This document shows positions 23,293-31,289 of a stretch of 35,885 bases of DNA, piece after piece. Position 1 is the stretch's first letter. Each line of letters begins with the position of its first letter. Source of the stretch: Candidatus Liptonbacteria bacterium (GTDB taxonomy: Bacteria > Patescibacteriota > Minisyncoccia > UBA6257 > 2-01-FULL-56-20); contig JACPLI010000002.1 of the NCBI GenBank assembly GCA_016186635.1, positions 1 through 35,885 of the forward strand. Reading direction: 5' to 3'. The notes beneath the pieces are model-generated. The model worked only from the letters and a program-made list of their open reading frames with translations, made no database searches and had not been told where the DNA came from. A program made the position numbers and the translations under genes.

Positions 23293-23802
23293 ATGGCACG
23301 CATATCCGCACAGTTGAATCACTTGCATATGACCCCGCGCAAAGTACGGGCGGTTGCGGATTTGCTCCGCGGCAGGACGGTGAATGAAGCGGAAGCGGAG
23401 TTGCTTCTCCACCGGCGGCGGGCGGCGAAACCGCTCCTAAAACTGCTCCGGTCCGCGGTTGCAAATGCGCGGCAGCAGAAACTGGAGAGCGGAAATCTCG
23501 TGGTCTCCGAAATTCGCGTTGACCAGGGCACGATGCTCAAGCGCTTTCTCCCTCGTGCCCGAGGCATGGCAACGCCTATTCAGAAAAAGATGTGCCATGT
23601 GATTGTCGTGCTTCAGGAGGGGGCGGTGAAAACGCCGCGATTCTCGATTGTGGTGGAGCGGAAAACGAAGGCGCCCCCGCATTCTCACCGGCCGAAGAAG
23701 GAGAAAGGCGGAGGTGCGCCGCAAAGCGGCGATGCCGCCCCGAAGGCGCCGGCGAAGCAACAGGGATTCTGGAAGAGGATGTTTAGGAGAAAGTCAGTAT
23801 AA
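23293..23802 (+). CDS. rplV: 50S ribosomal protein L22 with long C-terminal extension
   Basis: A 169-aa protein; usual L22 is about 110. The core (1-118) has the MTPRKVRAVADLLRGRTVNEAEAEL start and the tunnel beta-hairpin around RFLPRARGMATPIQKKMCHV. About 50 extra residues follow: a Lys/Pro/Ala-rich linker and a basic amphipathic end (GFWKRMFRRKSV). The role of the extension is unknown; membrane or RNA contact is a guess. Confidence 0.94.
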   Translation: MARISAQLNHLHMTPRKVRAVADLLRGRTVNEAEAELLLHRRRAAKPLLKLLRSAVANARQQKLESGNLVVSEIRVDQGTMLKRFLPRARGMATPIQKKMCHVIVVLQEGAVKTPRFSIVVERKTKAPPHSHRPKKEKGGGAPQSGDAAPKAPAKQQGFWKRMFRRKSV

Positions 23803-23899
23803 CGATGCCAATATACGAATGGGTACTAATGATACAAATGAGCACAAACGGGTCTATTCAAAATTCGCATTATTCGCATGAATTGGTATATTAGCATCG
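23803..23899. repeat. Family-V hairpin spacer rplV-rpsC with nested family-I piece
   Basis: Starts CGATGCCAATATACGAATG and ends GGTATATTAGCATCG, which pair over about 17 bp. AATTCGCATTATTCGCATG, typical of family I, lies inside the right half. rpsC starts 6 nt later. Confidence 0.7.
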
Positions 23900-23905
23900 C
23901 GTAAT

Positions 23906-24628
23906 ATGGGACAGAAAATTAATCCAATCTCGCTCCGCATAGGGGTGGTAAAAAATTGGCCTGCACGGTGGCTTCTCAAGGGGAAGTACGGGCGCTTCCT
24001 TGAAGAAGACGAGGCGATTCGGCGCGTGGTCGGGGAAAAAATCGCGCAAGCGGGGGTGTCGGCGCTCGAAATCGAGCGCACGTCGAACAACCTGAAAATC
24101 TCGATTCAAGCTGCGCGCCCGGGGTTTATCATCGGCAGGGGCGGCAAAGGGATAGAAGACCTTACGAAGGCGATTGAAAAGGAGCTCCGCGACGTGCGCA
24201 GGAAGCGCGGTGCGGGAGCTGCTCATGGGAAAGCCCAAGGGCTCTCGCTCAATGTCGAAGAACTCAAGCGGTCGCAGATTGCGGCTCCCTACGTGGCGCA
24301 GCAAATCGCGTGGGATTTGGAAAAGCGGCTCCCGTTCCGCCGCACGATGAAGAAGTATATCGAGCAGGTGATGCAGAACAGAGACGTGAAGGGCGCGAAG
24401 GTCTTTTTAAGCGGGCGGCTTGACGGCAATGAAATTGCGCGGCGCGAACGGCTCGTGCGCGGTTCGCTCCCCCTGCACACGCTCCGTGCGGATATTGACT
24501 ACGGCACGGCAACCGCCTTCACGAGCTACGGCACGGTGGGTATCAAGGTATGGATTTATAAAGGAGAGATTTTTCAAGAGAAGGCAAAGGGCGAATCGCA
24601 AAGCGCTGATCGGGATTCTGAACGATAA
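23906..24628 (+). CDS. rpsC: 30S ribosomal protein S3
   Basis: A 240-aa protein of usual length. The start MGQKINPISLRIGV is typical, followed by a KH RNA-binding domain with GFIIGRGGKGIEDL. The C-terminal half has GTATAFTSYGTVGIKVWIYKGE. It lies at the mRNA entry channel. Confidence 0.96.
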   Translation: MGQKINPISLRIGVVKNWPARWLLKGKYGRFLEEDEAIRRVVGEKIAQAGVSALEIERTSNNLKISIQAARPGFIIGRGGKGIEDLTKAIEKELRDVRRKRGAGAAHGKAQGLSLNVEELKRSQIAAPYVAQQIAWDLEKRLPFRRTMKKYIEQVMQNRDVKGAKVFLSGRLDGNEIARRERLVRGSLPLHTLRADIDYGTATAFTSYGTVGIKVWIYKGEIFQEKAKGESQSADRDSER

Positions 24629-24658
24629 GCGATGTGCAATTTGCACTAGGCGATTACC

Positions 24659-25072
24659 ATGCTTATTCCTAAAAAAGTAAAACACCGCAAGTGGCAGAAG
24701 GGGCGTTCTCGCGGGAGGACTGTGGAAACGCGCGGTCTCACGGTAGCATACGGAGAATATGGGCTCAAAGCGCTCGAGCCAGCGCGGCTGAACTCCCGGC
24801 AAATTGAAGCGGCGCGGAAGGCGATTACGGGACATATGAACCGCCGGGGCCGCCTTTGGATTCGGGTATTCCCCGATAAGCCGATTACCAAGCGTCCCCC
24901 GGAGACAACAATGGGGGGAGGCAAAGGAAGTGTGGACCACTATGTCGCGCTCGTATTGCCGGGGCGGGTTGTGTTTGAGGTAGACGGCGTGGGCAAGGAG
25001 ATTGCAACGCGCGCGCTCGCGCTCGCCGGACATAAACTTCCGTTCAAGAGCAGGGTCATTACTAAGGAGTAA
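24659..25072 (+). CDS. rplP: 50S ribosomal protein L16
   Basis: A 137-aa protein. [16 protein letters not shown] and the [26 protein letters not shown] block are typical. It sits near the A-site tRNA and is among the last proteins to join the large subunit. A small GTGCAA-T-TTGCAC palindrome lies between rpsC and this gene. Confidence 0.96.
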   Translation: MLIPKKVKHRKWQKGRSRGRTVETRGLTVAYGEYGLKALEPARLNSRQIEAARKAITGHMNRRGRLWIRVFPDKPITKRPPETTMGGGKGSVDHYVALVLPGRVVFEVDGVGKEIATRALALAGHKLPFKSRVITKE

Positions 25073-25123
25073 TTAAGTAACTCGTAATTACGCAATTGCC
25101 AATTACCCACTTACTCCACTCTC
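25068..25123. repeat. Family-III hairpin spacer rplP-rpmC
   Basis: Nested arms GGAGT, AAGT and GTAATT on the left pair with AATTAC, ACTT and ACTCC on the right. GGAGTAA at the left edge contains the rplP stop codon. Confidence 0.6.
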
Positions 25124-25339
25124 ATGAAAAAACAAGATATCCAACAATTAAGAGCGAAACCCGCGGCGGAGCTTCACAAACTCATCAAGGATTCCGAAGA
25201 ACGGCTTCGGAAGCTCAGGTTTGACTTGGCGGCGGGAAAAGTGAAGAATGTTGCGGAGCTTCGGAGTGTGCGCAAGGCGATTGCGCGCATGCATACCGTA
25301 GCGCACGAACGCGCGCGTATAGGCACATCCACACAATGA
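25124..25339 (+). CDS. rpmC: 50S ribosomal protein L29
   Basis: A 71-aa protein, mostly two helices, with the typical LHKLIKDSEERLRKLRFDLAAGKVKN segment and ELRSVRKAIARMHTV. It is located at the tunnel exit. It overlaps rpsQ by 4 nt (ATGA). Confidence 0.93.
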   Translation: MKKQDIQQLRAKPAAELHKLIKDSEERLRKLRFDLAAGKVKNVAELRSVRKAIARMHTVAHERARIGTSTQ

Positions 25340-25608
25340 TGCAACAGACAACAAAGAAGAGAACCCGGGAGGGAATAGTGGTGTCAGACCGCATGCAAAA
25401 GACGCGCGTGGTTGCTATTTCGCGTGAGAAGAAGCATGCGAAATACCTCAAGTACCACACCGTTACGACGCGCGTGAAGGCGCACGATGAACAGAACGAG
25501 TACAAGACAGGAGACAGGGTGCGTATCGAGGAGACCCGCCCGCTGTCGAAGGACAAGCGGTGGCGCATTATAGGAGTAATCGCGAATAATGCGAATAAAG
25601 GCAAATAA
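25336..25608 (+). CDS. rpsQ: 30S ribosomal protein S17 with repeat-encoded tail
   Basis: A 90-aa protein. The OB-fold core has GIVVSDRMQKTRVVAI, KYHTVTTRVKAHDEQNEY and GDRVRIEETRPLSKDKRW. The last residues, [11 protein letters not shown], and the TAA stop are provided by the family-I repeat, as in S19 and L15. It starts inside the end of rpmC and binds 16S rRNA early in assembly. Confidence 0.95.
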   Translation: MMQQTTKKRTREGIVVSDRMQKTRVVAISREKKHAKYLKYHTVTTRVKAHDEQNEYKTGDRVRIEETRPLSKDKRWRIIGVIANNANKGK

Positions 25609-25662
25609 CGCAAATAGATTCGCATTATTCGAAACCTATTCGCGTTATTAGCGAACACTCTT
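25573..25662. repeat. Family-I hairpin spacer rpsQ-rplN
   Basis: The left arm GGAGTAATCGCGAATAATGC pairs with the right arm CGCGTTATTAGCGAACACTC at about 16 of 20 positions. It overlaps the rpsQ C-terminus and ends at the rplN start. Confidence 0.75.
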
Positions 25663-26031
25663 ATGATTCAAGAACGCTCCATACTCAAAGTTGCCGACAA
25701 CTCCGGCGCAAAAATCGTTCGGTGTTTCCGCGTACTCGGCGGTACGCGCCGCCACTACGCAAGGGTAGGCGATATTATTGTGGCTTCAGTGCAGGTGGCG
25801 GAACCGAGGAAAGCCGTTAAGAAGAAAGACGTGGTGAAAGCGCTTGTGGTGCGCTCGCGCGCGGCGGTTCGCCGCATCGACGGTTCGTACGTGCGTTTTG
25901 ATGAAAACGCGGTGGTGCTTATTGACGCAAAGAAGGAGCCGGTGGCAACGCGGGTGTTCGGACCCATGCCGCGCGAGCTTAAGGATAAAGGATTCGAGAA
26001 ACTTATGACGATGGCGGAAGAAATCGTATGA
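25663..26031 (+). CDS. rplN: 50S ribosomal protein L14
   Basis: A 122-aa protein at the exact family length. It starts MIQERSILKVADNSGAK and contains GDIIVASVQVAEP and VFGPMPRELKDKGFEK. It forms an intersubunit bridge and is the docking site of the silencing factor RsfS in other bacteria. Confidence 0.96.
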   Translation: MIQERSILKVADNSGAKIVRCFRVLGGTRRHYARVGDIIVASVQVAEPRKAVKKKDVVKALVVRSRAAVRRIDGSYVRFDENAVVLIDAKKEPVATRVFGPMPRELKDKGFEKLMTMAEEIV

Positions 26032-26036
26032 AGACT

Positions 26037-26115
26037 TATCGCACGAATGTACGAATGAATGCCGAATATACGGATTCGTATGTTCGTAACAATTCGTAAA
26101 TTAGTGCGATACTTA
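26037..26115. repeat. Family-II hairpin spacer rplN-rplX
   Basis: The left arm ATCGCACGAATGTACGAATG pairs with the right arm ATTCGTAAATTAGTGCGAT. It ends just before the candidate starts of rplX at 26116 and 26122. Confidence 0.75.
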
Positions 26116-26121
26116 ATGATA

Positions 26122-26430
26122 ATGAATATCAAAAAGGGTGACCAAGTCAAAATACTTACCGGGAAAGACCGCGGCAAGACGGGGACGGTTCTTCGTGCGT
26201 TTCCCGAAGATGAACGCTGTGTGGTCGAGGGCTTCAACCTCTATAAAAAGCGCGCACGGCCCAAACGGGCGGGGGAGAAAGGAGAGATGGTATCGTTGCC
26301 GCGCCCCATCCATATTTCAAATGTGATGCTCGTGTGCCCTTCCTGCAAACATCCTGCCCGCGTGGGGCATCGTGTGAGCGAGAAAGGGACGAAAGAAAGG
26401 GTTTGTAAAAAATGCCGCGCGGCGCTTTAA
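26122..26430 (+). CDS. rplX: 50S ribosomal protein L24 with zinc-ribbon-like Cys pairs
   Basis: A 102-aa protein. The KOW motif KKGDQVKILTGKDRGKTGTV is at the start. The C-terminal part has C-P-S-C and C-K-K-C, a possible zinc ribbon that is found in some but not all bacterial L24. ATG 26122 gives MNIKKGD; 26116 adds two residues. L24 starts large-subunit assembly. Confidence 0.93.
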   Translation: MNIKKGDQVKILTGKDRGKTGTVLRAFPEDERCVVEGFNLYKKRARPKRAGEKGEMVSLPRPIHISNVMLVCPSCKHPARVGHRVSEKGTKERVCKKCRAAL

Positions 26431-26441
26431 ACCCAGCCATC

Positions 26442-26975
26442 ATGAAGAAAATTGACGCTACAACGATACGCCGGGACATCCGTGCAGCGATTGAGAAAAT
26501 TGTGGTGGATGCGGGGGTGGGCCGCTTGAGCAGCCAGCCGCAATTTTCCGCGGAAGGCGGAGAAGGCAAGGGTGTGCTTGCCCAGGTTATGAGAGACCTC
26601 GCGCTTCTCACCGGGCAGAAGCCGGAAGTGCGCCGGGCGAAGAGGTCTATCGCCGGATTTAAAGTGCGGGAAGGGCAGATTGTGGGTCTTCGCGTGACGC
26701 TGCGGGGCACGAGAATGATTGATTTTTTCCGGAAGTTCGTTACTATAGTACTGCCTCGGGTTCGCGATTTTCACGGCATCAACCCGCGCGCAATCGATGA
26801 AAAGGGAATGTTGAATGTCGGAATTCGGGAACATCTCGTGTTCCCCGAAGTTAATCCGGAATCCTCGCCGGTTTCTTTTTCTCTCGGAATAAACATCGTG
26901 CCGAAGAAAAAGGTCCGCGCGCCCGCGCTTGAGGCGTATCGCGGCTTGGGCGTGCCGTTCAGCAAACGTAATTAA
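26442..26975 (+). CDS. rplE: 50S ribosomal protein L5
   Basis: A 177-aa protein with the conserved LTGQKPEVRRAKRSIAGFKVREGQIVG, VTLRGTRM and LPRVRDFHGI blocks. It is a 5S rRNA-binding protein of the central protuberance. The N-terminus is about 20 residues shorter than usual. Around residues 34-41 an insertion, FSAEGGEGKG, is encoded by a half copy of the TCCGCC palindrome (26545-26560). The start is ATG 26442; an upstream frame is only the end of rplX. Confidence 0.94.
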   Translation: MKKIDATTIRRDIRAAIEKIVVDAGVGRLSSQPQFSAEGGEGKGVLAQVMRDLALLTGQKPEVRRAKRSIAGFKVREGQIVGLRVTLRGTRMIDFFRKFVTIVLPRVRDFHGINPRAIDEKGMLNVGIREHLVFPEVNPESSPVSFSLGINIVPKKKVRAPALEAYRGLGVPFSKRN

Positions 26976-27025
26976 GTAATGAGGCAATTACGTAATTACT
27001 GGATTACCTAATTACTTTTCTTTAT
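26968..27025. repeat. Family-III hairpin spacer rplE-rpsN
   Basis: AAGTAAT on the left pairs with ATTACTT on the right, with CAATTACGTAATTACTGG between. It begins at the rplE stop and ends at the rpsN start. Confidence 0.6.
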
Positions 27026-27211
27026 ATGCCTAAGACATCCGTCGTCGCACGAAGCCGCAAGGCTCCAAAGTATACAACCCGCATAGTGTTGCGCTGTTTC
27101 CGTTGCGGAAGGAAACGCGGCTATATGCGGGATTTCGAGCTCTGCCGCATTTGTTTCCGCGAGATGGCGACCCGCGGGGAGATACCGGGAGTGAGGAAAG
27201 CGTCATGGTAG
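27026..27211 (+). CDS. rpsN: 30S ribosomal protein S14, zinc-binding type
   Basis: A 61-aa protein of the short (type Z) form. It has C-F-R-C (in [16 protein letters not shown]) and C-R-I-C (in [11 protein letters not shown]), which bind zinc. It ends KASW, and its TAG stop is the first three bases of the next family-I repeat. It sits in the head of the small subunit. Confidence 0.95.
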   Translation: MPKTSVVARSRKAPKYTTRIVLRCFRCGRKRGYMRDFELCRICFREMATRGEIPGVRKASW

Positions 27212-27300
27212 GAGTAATCGCGAATAACGCAAATTAAAGCAAATAACGCAAGTAGATTCGCACTATTAAATCCAGATTCGCATTATTCGCGAATACTTCT
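27209..27300. repeat. Family-I hairpin spacer rpsN-rpsH
   Basis: Starts TAGGAGTAATCGCG, where TAG is the rpsN stop, and ends GCATTATTCGCGAATACTTC directly before the rpsH ATG. Here the repeat is entered in a different frame than in rpsS, rpsQ and rplO. Confidence 0.75.
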
Positions 27301-27681
27301 ATGTATTACGACACCATTATAAAAGTGAAAAATGCCCAAATGGCGCGAAAGGAATCGCTCACGGTGCCGTACTCCCGCATGGACCACGCTGTGCTCCGGG
27401 CGCTTGCCGAGAAGCGTTTTGTGAAAGAGGTGCAGCGGAAAACGGTGGGGAGGCGGAGTGTGCTTGAAGTGAAGCTGAGCTATGAAGGAGGAAAACCCCG
27501 CATCGAAGGAGTGAAAATTGTGAGCAAGCCAAGCCGGCGTATGTACCGCCCCTCTGCGGAACTGAAGCCGGTGCGGCAGGGTTTTGGTATCGCCATTCTT
27601 TCGACATCGAAAGGAGTGATGTCAAACAGCGAAGCGCGCAAACAGAAAGTCGGCGGGGAGTACTTGTTTGAAATATGGTAA
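27301..27681 (+). CDS. rpsH: 30S ribosomal protein S8
   Basis: A 126-aa protein. It has IIKVKNAQMARKESLTVPYSRM at the start and the C-terminal GIAILSTSKGVMSNSEARKQKVGGEYLFEIW, both typical. In E. coli S8 is the repressor of the spc operon. It lies between family-I and family-II hairpins. Confidence 0.95.
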   Translation: MYYDTIIKVKNAQMARKESLTVPYSRMDHAVLRALAEKRFVKEVQRKTVGRRSVLEVKLSYEGGKPRIEGVKIVSKPSRRMYRPSAELKPVRQGFGIAILSTSKGVMSNSEARKQKVGGEYLFEIW

Positions 27682-27683
27682 TA

Positions 27684-27760
27684 CCGCACGAACACGCGAA
27701 TCAGTACGAACATCCGAACGGATTCGTATATTCGTACATAGTTCGTAGATTCGTGCGATA
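27684..27760. repeat. Family-II hairpin spacer rpsH-rplF
   Basis: The left arm CGCACGAACACGCGAATCAG pairs with a right arm ending AGTTCGTAGATTCGTGCG. rplF starts 5 nt later. Confidence 0.75.
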
Positions 27761-27765
27761 ATTCA

Positions 27766-28311
27766 ATGTCTCGACTTACAAAAAAACCAATCATCCTTCC
27801 CGAAGGCGTTACGTTTCGGCAGGAGGGTGCGATATGCACCATCCAGGGTCCGAAGGGTGCGCTCACCATCCCGCTTCTTGCGGGGGTGCGGGTGCAGTGC
27901 GCCGGCACGGCGGTTTCCTTTGAATGCGGCGAGGGTCGTTCCGCGTCGTGCGGCACAGCGTGGGCGCATACCCGCAATGCGGTGGAGGGTGTCACCCGCG
28001 GTTTTACCAAGATTCTGGAGATTGAAGGGGTGGGTTTTAAAGCGGCTCTCGAAGGGAAAACGCTTGTTTTACAGCTTGGTTTTGTGAATCCGGTCCGCAT
28101 TCCTGTGCCGGAGGGTATTGCTCTTGCGGTTGAGAAAGGAACCATAAAAATTTCTGGTGCGGATAAAACGCTTGTGGGAGAGGTGTCCGCGCGCATCCGT
28201 GCGCTCAAGCCTCCCGAACCCTACAAAGGGAAAGGCATTCGTTATCAAGGCGAGATTATCCGTCGGAAAGCAGGCAAGAAAGCAGCCGCCGCCGCGGGAG
28301 CCGCTGCATAA
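27766..28311 (+). CDS. rplF: 50S ribosomal protein L6
   Basis: A 181-aa protein of usual length. It contains VQGPKG-type [10 protein letters not shown], the repeat-fold halves, and [22 protein letters not shown] near the end. A short Ala-rich tail follows. It binds near the sarcin-ricin loop where elongation factors dock. rplR starts only 4 nt downstream. Confidence 0.95.
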   Translation: MSRLTKKPIILPEGVTFRQEGAICTIQGPKGALTIPLLAGVRVQCAGTAVSFECGEGRSASCGTAWAHTRNAVEGVTRGFTKILEIEGVGFKAALEGKTLVLQLGFVNPVRIPVPEGIALAVEKGTIKISGADKTLVGEVSARIRALKPPEPYKGKGIRYQGEIIRRKAGKKAAAAAGAAA

Positions 28312-28315
28312 TCCA

Positions 28316-28690
28316 ATGGCACATTCGAGAACTCGTAATAATAATGTAATGAGGATGAAGAGAGCGCGCCGCACCCGCGCGCGCATTGTCGGGAGTGCGG
28401 CACGCCCCCGCCTTTCCGTGTTCCGGAGCAATCGCGGCGTGTATGCCCAGCTTATTGATGACGCGCGCGGGGTGACGCTCGCATATGCGTCGAGCCGCGA
28501 GATATCTGCGCAGGAAAAGGGGGACGGAAAGGGGAAGTCGAATGTCGCGGGGCATGTAGGAACCCTTATCGCGCAGCGCGCGGCGAAAGCCGGGATTACC
28601 AAAGCGGTATTCGACCGAGGCGCGTACCGTTACCATGGGCGGGTGAAGGCATTTGCCGAGGGGGCGCGAAAAGGAGGATTACGATTCTAA
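28316..28690 (+). CDS. rplR: 50S ribosomal protein L18
   Basis: A 124-aa protein from ATG 28316. ATG 28349 would give [13 protein letters not shown], closer to the usual L18 start, so the first 11 residues are uncertain. The core [20 protein letters not shown] and [27 protein letters not shown] is typical. It binds 5S rRNA together with L5. Confidence 0.93.
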   Translation: MAHSRTRNNNVMRMKRARRTRARIVGSAARPRLSVFRSNRGVYAQLIDDARGVTLAYASSREISAQEKGDGKGKSNVAGHVGTLIAQRAAKAGITKAVFDRGAYRYHGRVKAFAEGARKGGLRF

Positions 28691-28698
28691 TGATGCTC

Positions 28699-28792
28699 TA
28701 TCGCACGAACATACGAATGAGTACGAAAATACGAATTGCACGCCGTGAGTCCGTTCGTATGTTCGTAACAATTCGTAAATTCGTGCGATACT
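28699..28792. repeat. Family-II hairpin spacer rplR-rpsE (best stem)
   Basis: The left arm TATCGCACGAACATACGAAT and its continuation pair with the right arm ending ACAATTCGTAAATTCGTGCG. By eye about 32 of 38 positions match. rpsE follows after about 9 nt. No ribosome-binding site is seen between. Confidence 0.8.
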
Positions 28793-28799
28793 TAATGCA

Positions 28800-29300
28800 A
28801 TGAGAAATATGCCCCAAGCAAAAAGAGATGAATTTAAGGAGAAGATGCTCGACCTCCGGCGCGTGACGCGCGTCGTTGCGGGAGGGAAACGTTTTCGCTT
28901 TCGCGCGACTCTTGTTGTGGGCGATGAACGGGGGCGTGTGGGCATCGGCATTGCGAAAGGAGTTGATGTCGCGCAGGCGGTGGCGAAGGCGAAAACCTGC
29001 GCACGAAAAGCCCTCTTTTCGGTGCCGCTTCATGATGGCCGCACGCTTCCCCATGAAGTGTACGCGAAGTACAGCGCGGCGCGCGTCTTGGTAAAGCCGG
29101 CTCCTTCGGGGCACGGTATTCGCGCGGGCGGTGCGGTGCGTGCGGTGCTTACCCTCGCCGGCATAAAAGATGCCACGTCAAAGTGTCTTGGCCGTACCCC
29201 CAATAAGCTTACCAACGGGTTGGCGACAATTGCCGCGCTGCGGAAGCTCAAACCGTCGCGGAGCCATAACAAATCCGAAACTCTCAATCCTAAATCCTAA
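28800..29300 (+). CDS. rpsE: 30S ribosomal protein S5
   Basis: A 166-aa protein with VTRVVAGGKRFRFRATLVVGD and GRVGIGIAKGVDVAQAV, and the conserved GHGIRAGGAVRAVL loop important for decoding accuracy. The C-terminal residues NKSETLNPKS are encoded by an AAATCCGAAAC-type repeat continuing into the intergenic region. rplO follows directly: rpmD (L30) is missing, as in CPR bacteria. Confidence 0.95.
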   Translation: MRNMPQAKRDEFKEKMLDLRRVTRVVAGGKRFRFRATLVVGDERGRVGIGIAKGVDVAQAVAKAKTCARKALFSVPLHDGRTLPHEVYAKYSAARVLVKPAPSGHGIRAGGAVRAVLTLAGIKDATSKCLGRTPNKLTNGLATIAALRKLKPSRSHNKSETLNPKS

Positions 29301-29400
29301 ACAAATCCCAATGATCAAAACCCCAATGGTCCAAACGGTTTTACGTTTTGAACATTCGAATTTGGAAATTGTTTCGGATTTCGATATTCAAATTTAGTAT
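29271..29400. repeat. Family-VI repeat rpsE-rplO
   Basis: AAATCCGAAAC (29271-29281, inside rpsE) pairs with GTTTCGGATTT (29371-29381). Between them lie AATCCTAAATCC-type units and a CAAAACGTAAAAC-like inner fold. It ends near the rplO start. Confidence 0.6.
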
Positions 29401-29408
29401 TTACGCGT

Positions 29409-29876
29409 ATGCAACTGCATCAATTACAGCGTGATCCTTCGCGGAAGCAAAGCCAGCGCATCGGGCGCGGCGGCAAACGGGGAAGCTATTCAGGCCGCGG
29501 CGTGAAAGGGCAGAAGTCCCGTGCGGGGCGCCGCCTCCGGCCTGCGGTGCGGGACTTGATTATCCGGCTTCCGAAGCGCCGCGGGTTCCGGAATAAGCCG
29601 AAAAGCGAGCGTGCGGTGCCGTTGAATCTCGATGTTCTCGCGCGCGCCCTGCGGCCCCTTCAGGGGAGCAAGGGAACATTGGTGACGGTTACCCCCGAGG
29701 TGCTTGTGCAAACGGGAATCGTACCGACGGAGTTCCGGGGAGTGGTGAAGATTCTCGGCGGCGGCGAGATTGATATCGCGATTGAAGTGCGCGGCATTCC
29801 GACTTCCGCATCTGCTAAAATGAAGATTGAGAAAGCGGGAGGAGTAATAGCAAATAACGCGAATCAAGGCAAATAA
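29409..29876 (+). CDS. rplO: 50S ribosomal protein L15 with repeat-encoded tail
   Basis: A 155-aa protein. The Gly/Arg-rich start (RIGRGGKRGSYSGRGVKGQKSRAG) is typical and threads through 23S rRNA. The core ends near KIEKAG, and the last residues [11 protein letters not shown] come from the family-I repeat, which also gives the stop. Confidence 0.95.
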   Translation: MQLHQLQRDPSRKQSQRIGRGGKRGSYSGRGVKGQKSRAGRRLRPAVRDLIIRLPKRRGFRNKPKSERAVPLNLDVLARALRPLQGSKGTLVTVTPEVLVQTGIVPTEFRGVVKILGGGEIDIAIEVRGIPTSASAKMKIEKAGGVIANNANQGK

Positions 29877-29921
29877 CATTCGCATTATTGAATCCATATT
29901 CGCATTATTCGCGATTACTCT
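29841..29921. repeat. Family-I hairpin spacer rplO-secY
   Basis: GGAGTAATAGCAAATAACGC on the left pairs with GCATTATTCGCGATTACTC on the right. It covers the rplO C-terminus and ends directly at the secY ATG. Confidence 0.78.
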
Positions 29922-31193
29922 ATGAACCGGTTCCTCCAAATTTTCCGCATTCCCGACATCCGCCGAAAGGTGATAGTGGTGTTGGGGCTCCTCGTCGCCT
30001 ACCGTTTTCTTGCGGCGATTCCTATTCCCGGCGTTGACGCGTTGCGGCTTGAGAACTACTTCAACTCAAACCAGCTTTTGGGATTCTTGAACTTTTTTTC
30101 AGGAGGAGGATTGGAAAATCTCTCCGTCATGATGCTGGGAGTGGGACCGTACATCACTGCGACCATTATCATGCAGCTCTTTACGCTCATTTTTCCGAAG
30201 TTTAAGGAAATGTACTACGAAGACGGCGCGCGCGGACGGGCGAAGTTCAACCAGTACTCGCGGCTCCTGACTGTGCCTCTCGCGGTGTTTCAGGCGTACG
30301 GATTTCTTACACTCTTGGTGTCCCAGGGCGTGATTGACCGACCCGACGCGTGGAGCATGTTCACGAATGTGGCGGCAATCTCGGCGGGGTCTATGATTGC
30401 GTTATGGCTCGGCGAGCTTATTACGGAGCAAAAGATCGGGAACGGCGTTTCGCTCGTCATTCTTGCGGGCATCGTGAGCCGGCTCCCTGCGGACATCCGG
30501 CTTGCACTTCTTCAATACACGCCGGCGAAGCTTCCCACCTACATTGGCTTTGTGGCGGTGCTTCTCATCGTTATTTTCGGGGTGGTGTACCTGAATGAGG
30601 GAGAACGAAAGGTGCCGGTGGCGTACGCGCGCCGCGTGCGCGGTATGAAGATGTACGGCGGCGTTTCGAGCTACCTTCCCCTCAAGGTGAATCAGGCGGG
30701 GATGATTCCGCTGATTTTCGCCATTTCCGTGCTTCTCTTCCCGCAGTTCATCGCCCAAGTGCTCACCGCATTTGCCCCCGCAGCGGGCGCGCAGGTGAAT
30801 GAATTCGTCGTCCGCATACTCAACAATCAGCTGTTCTACGGCATCATTTACTTCTCGCTGGTGTTCGCGTTCACCTATTTTTACACCTCGATTACGTTTA
30901 ACCCTTCGGAGGTTGCGAAAAATCTCCAGCGAGGCGGAGGATTTATCCCCGGCATCCGCCCCGGCGAGATGACGGAGCAGTATTTTGCGAAGACGGTGAA
31001 CCGCGTCACGTTCTTCGGCGCAATTTTCCTCGGTCTCGTGGCAGTGCTTCCCATCATTGTCCAGTCGTTCACCGGCGTGGCGGTCTTGACGGTGAGCGGT
31101 ACGGCGCTCTTGATTGTGGTCGCCGTGGCGCTTGAGACCATGCGGCAGATTGATTCCCAGCTCACCGTGCGGGAGTACGAGGGGATACAATAG
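29922..31193 (+). CDS. secY: Protein translocase subunit SecY
   Basis: A 423-aa membrane protein with about ten hydrophobic helices, the pore of the Sec export channel. The IPIPGVDALRL start region, NQLLGFLNFFSGG, the MLGVGPYITATIIMQL helix, GNGVSLVILAGIVSRLP, and the VAYARRVRGMKMYGG loop, which contacts the ribosome and SecA, are typical. It is needed to export the anchored and secreted proteins in the first third of the window. The TAG stop belongs to the next repeat. Confidence 0.96.
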   Translation: MNRFLQIFRIPDIRRKVIVVLGLLVAYRFLAAIPIPGVDALRLENYFNSNQLLGFLNFFSGGGLENLSVMMLGVGPYITATIIMQLFTLIFPKFKEMYYEDGARGRAKFNQYSRLLTVPLAVFQAYGFLTLLVSQGVIDRPDAWSMFTNVAAISAGSMIALWLGELITEQKIGNGVSLVILAGIVSRLPADIRLALLQYTPAKLPTYIGFVAVLLIVIFGVVYLNEGERKVPVAYARRVRGMKMYGGVSSYLPLKVNQAGMIPLIFAISVLLFPQFIAQVLTAFAPAAGAQVNEFVVRILNNQLFYGIIYFSLVFAFTYFYTSITFNPSEVAKNLQRGGGFIPGIRPGEMTEQYFAKTVNRVTFFGAIFLGLVAVLPIIVQSFTGVAVLTVSGTALLIVVAVALETMRQIDSQLTVREYEGIQ

Positions 31194-31289
31194 GAGTAAT
31201 CGCGAATAATGCGAATGGCGGGCGAATAACGCGAATCCATTCACAATTCGCATTATTTGATTACAATTAGCATTATTCGCGATTACTCC
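31191..31289. repeat. Family-I hairpin spacer secY-adk (near-perfect stem)
   Basis: The left arm GGAGTAATCGCGAATAATGC.. (31193-31216) and the right arm ..GCATTATTCGCGATTACTCC (31266-31289) match at 23 of 24 positions. A second, inner stem (GAATAACGCGAAT with ATTCGCATTATT) lies inside. The ATG of adk follows with no gap. Confidence 0.82.
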
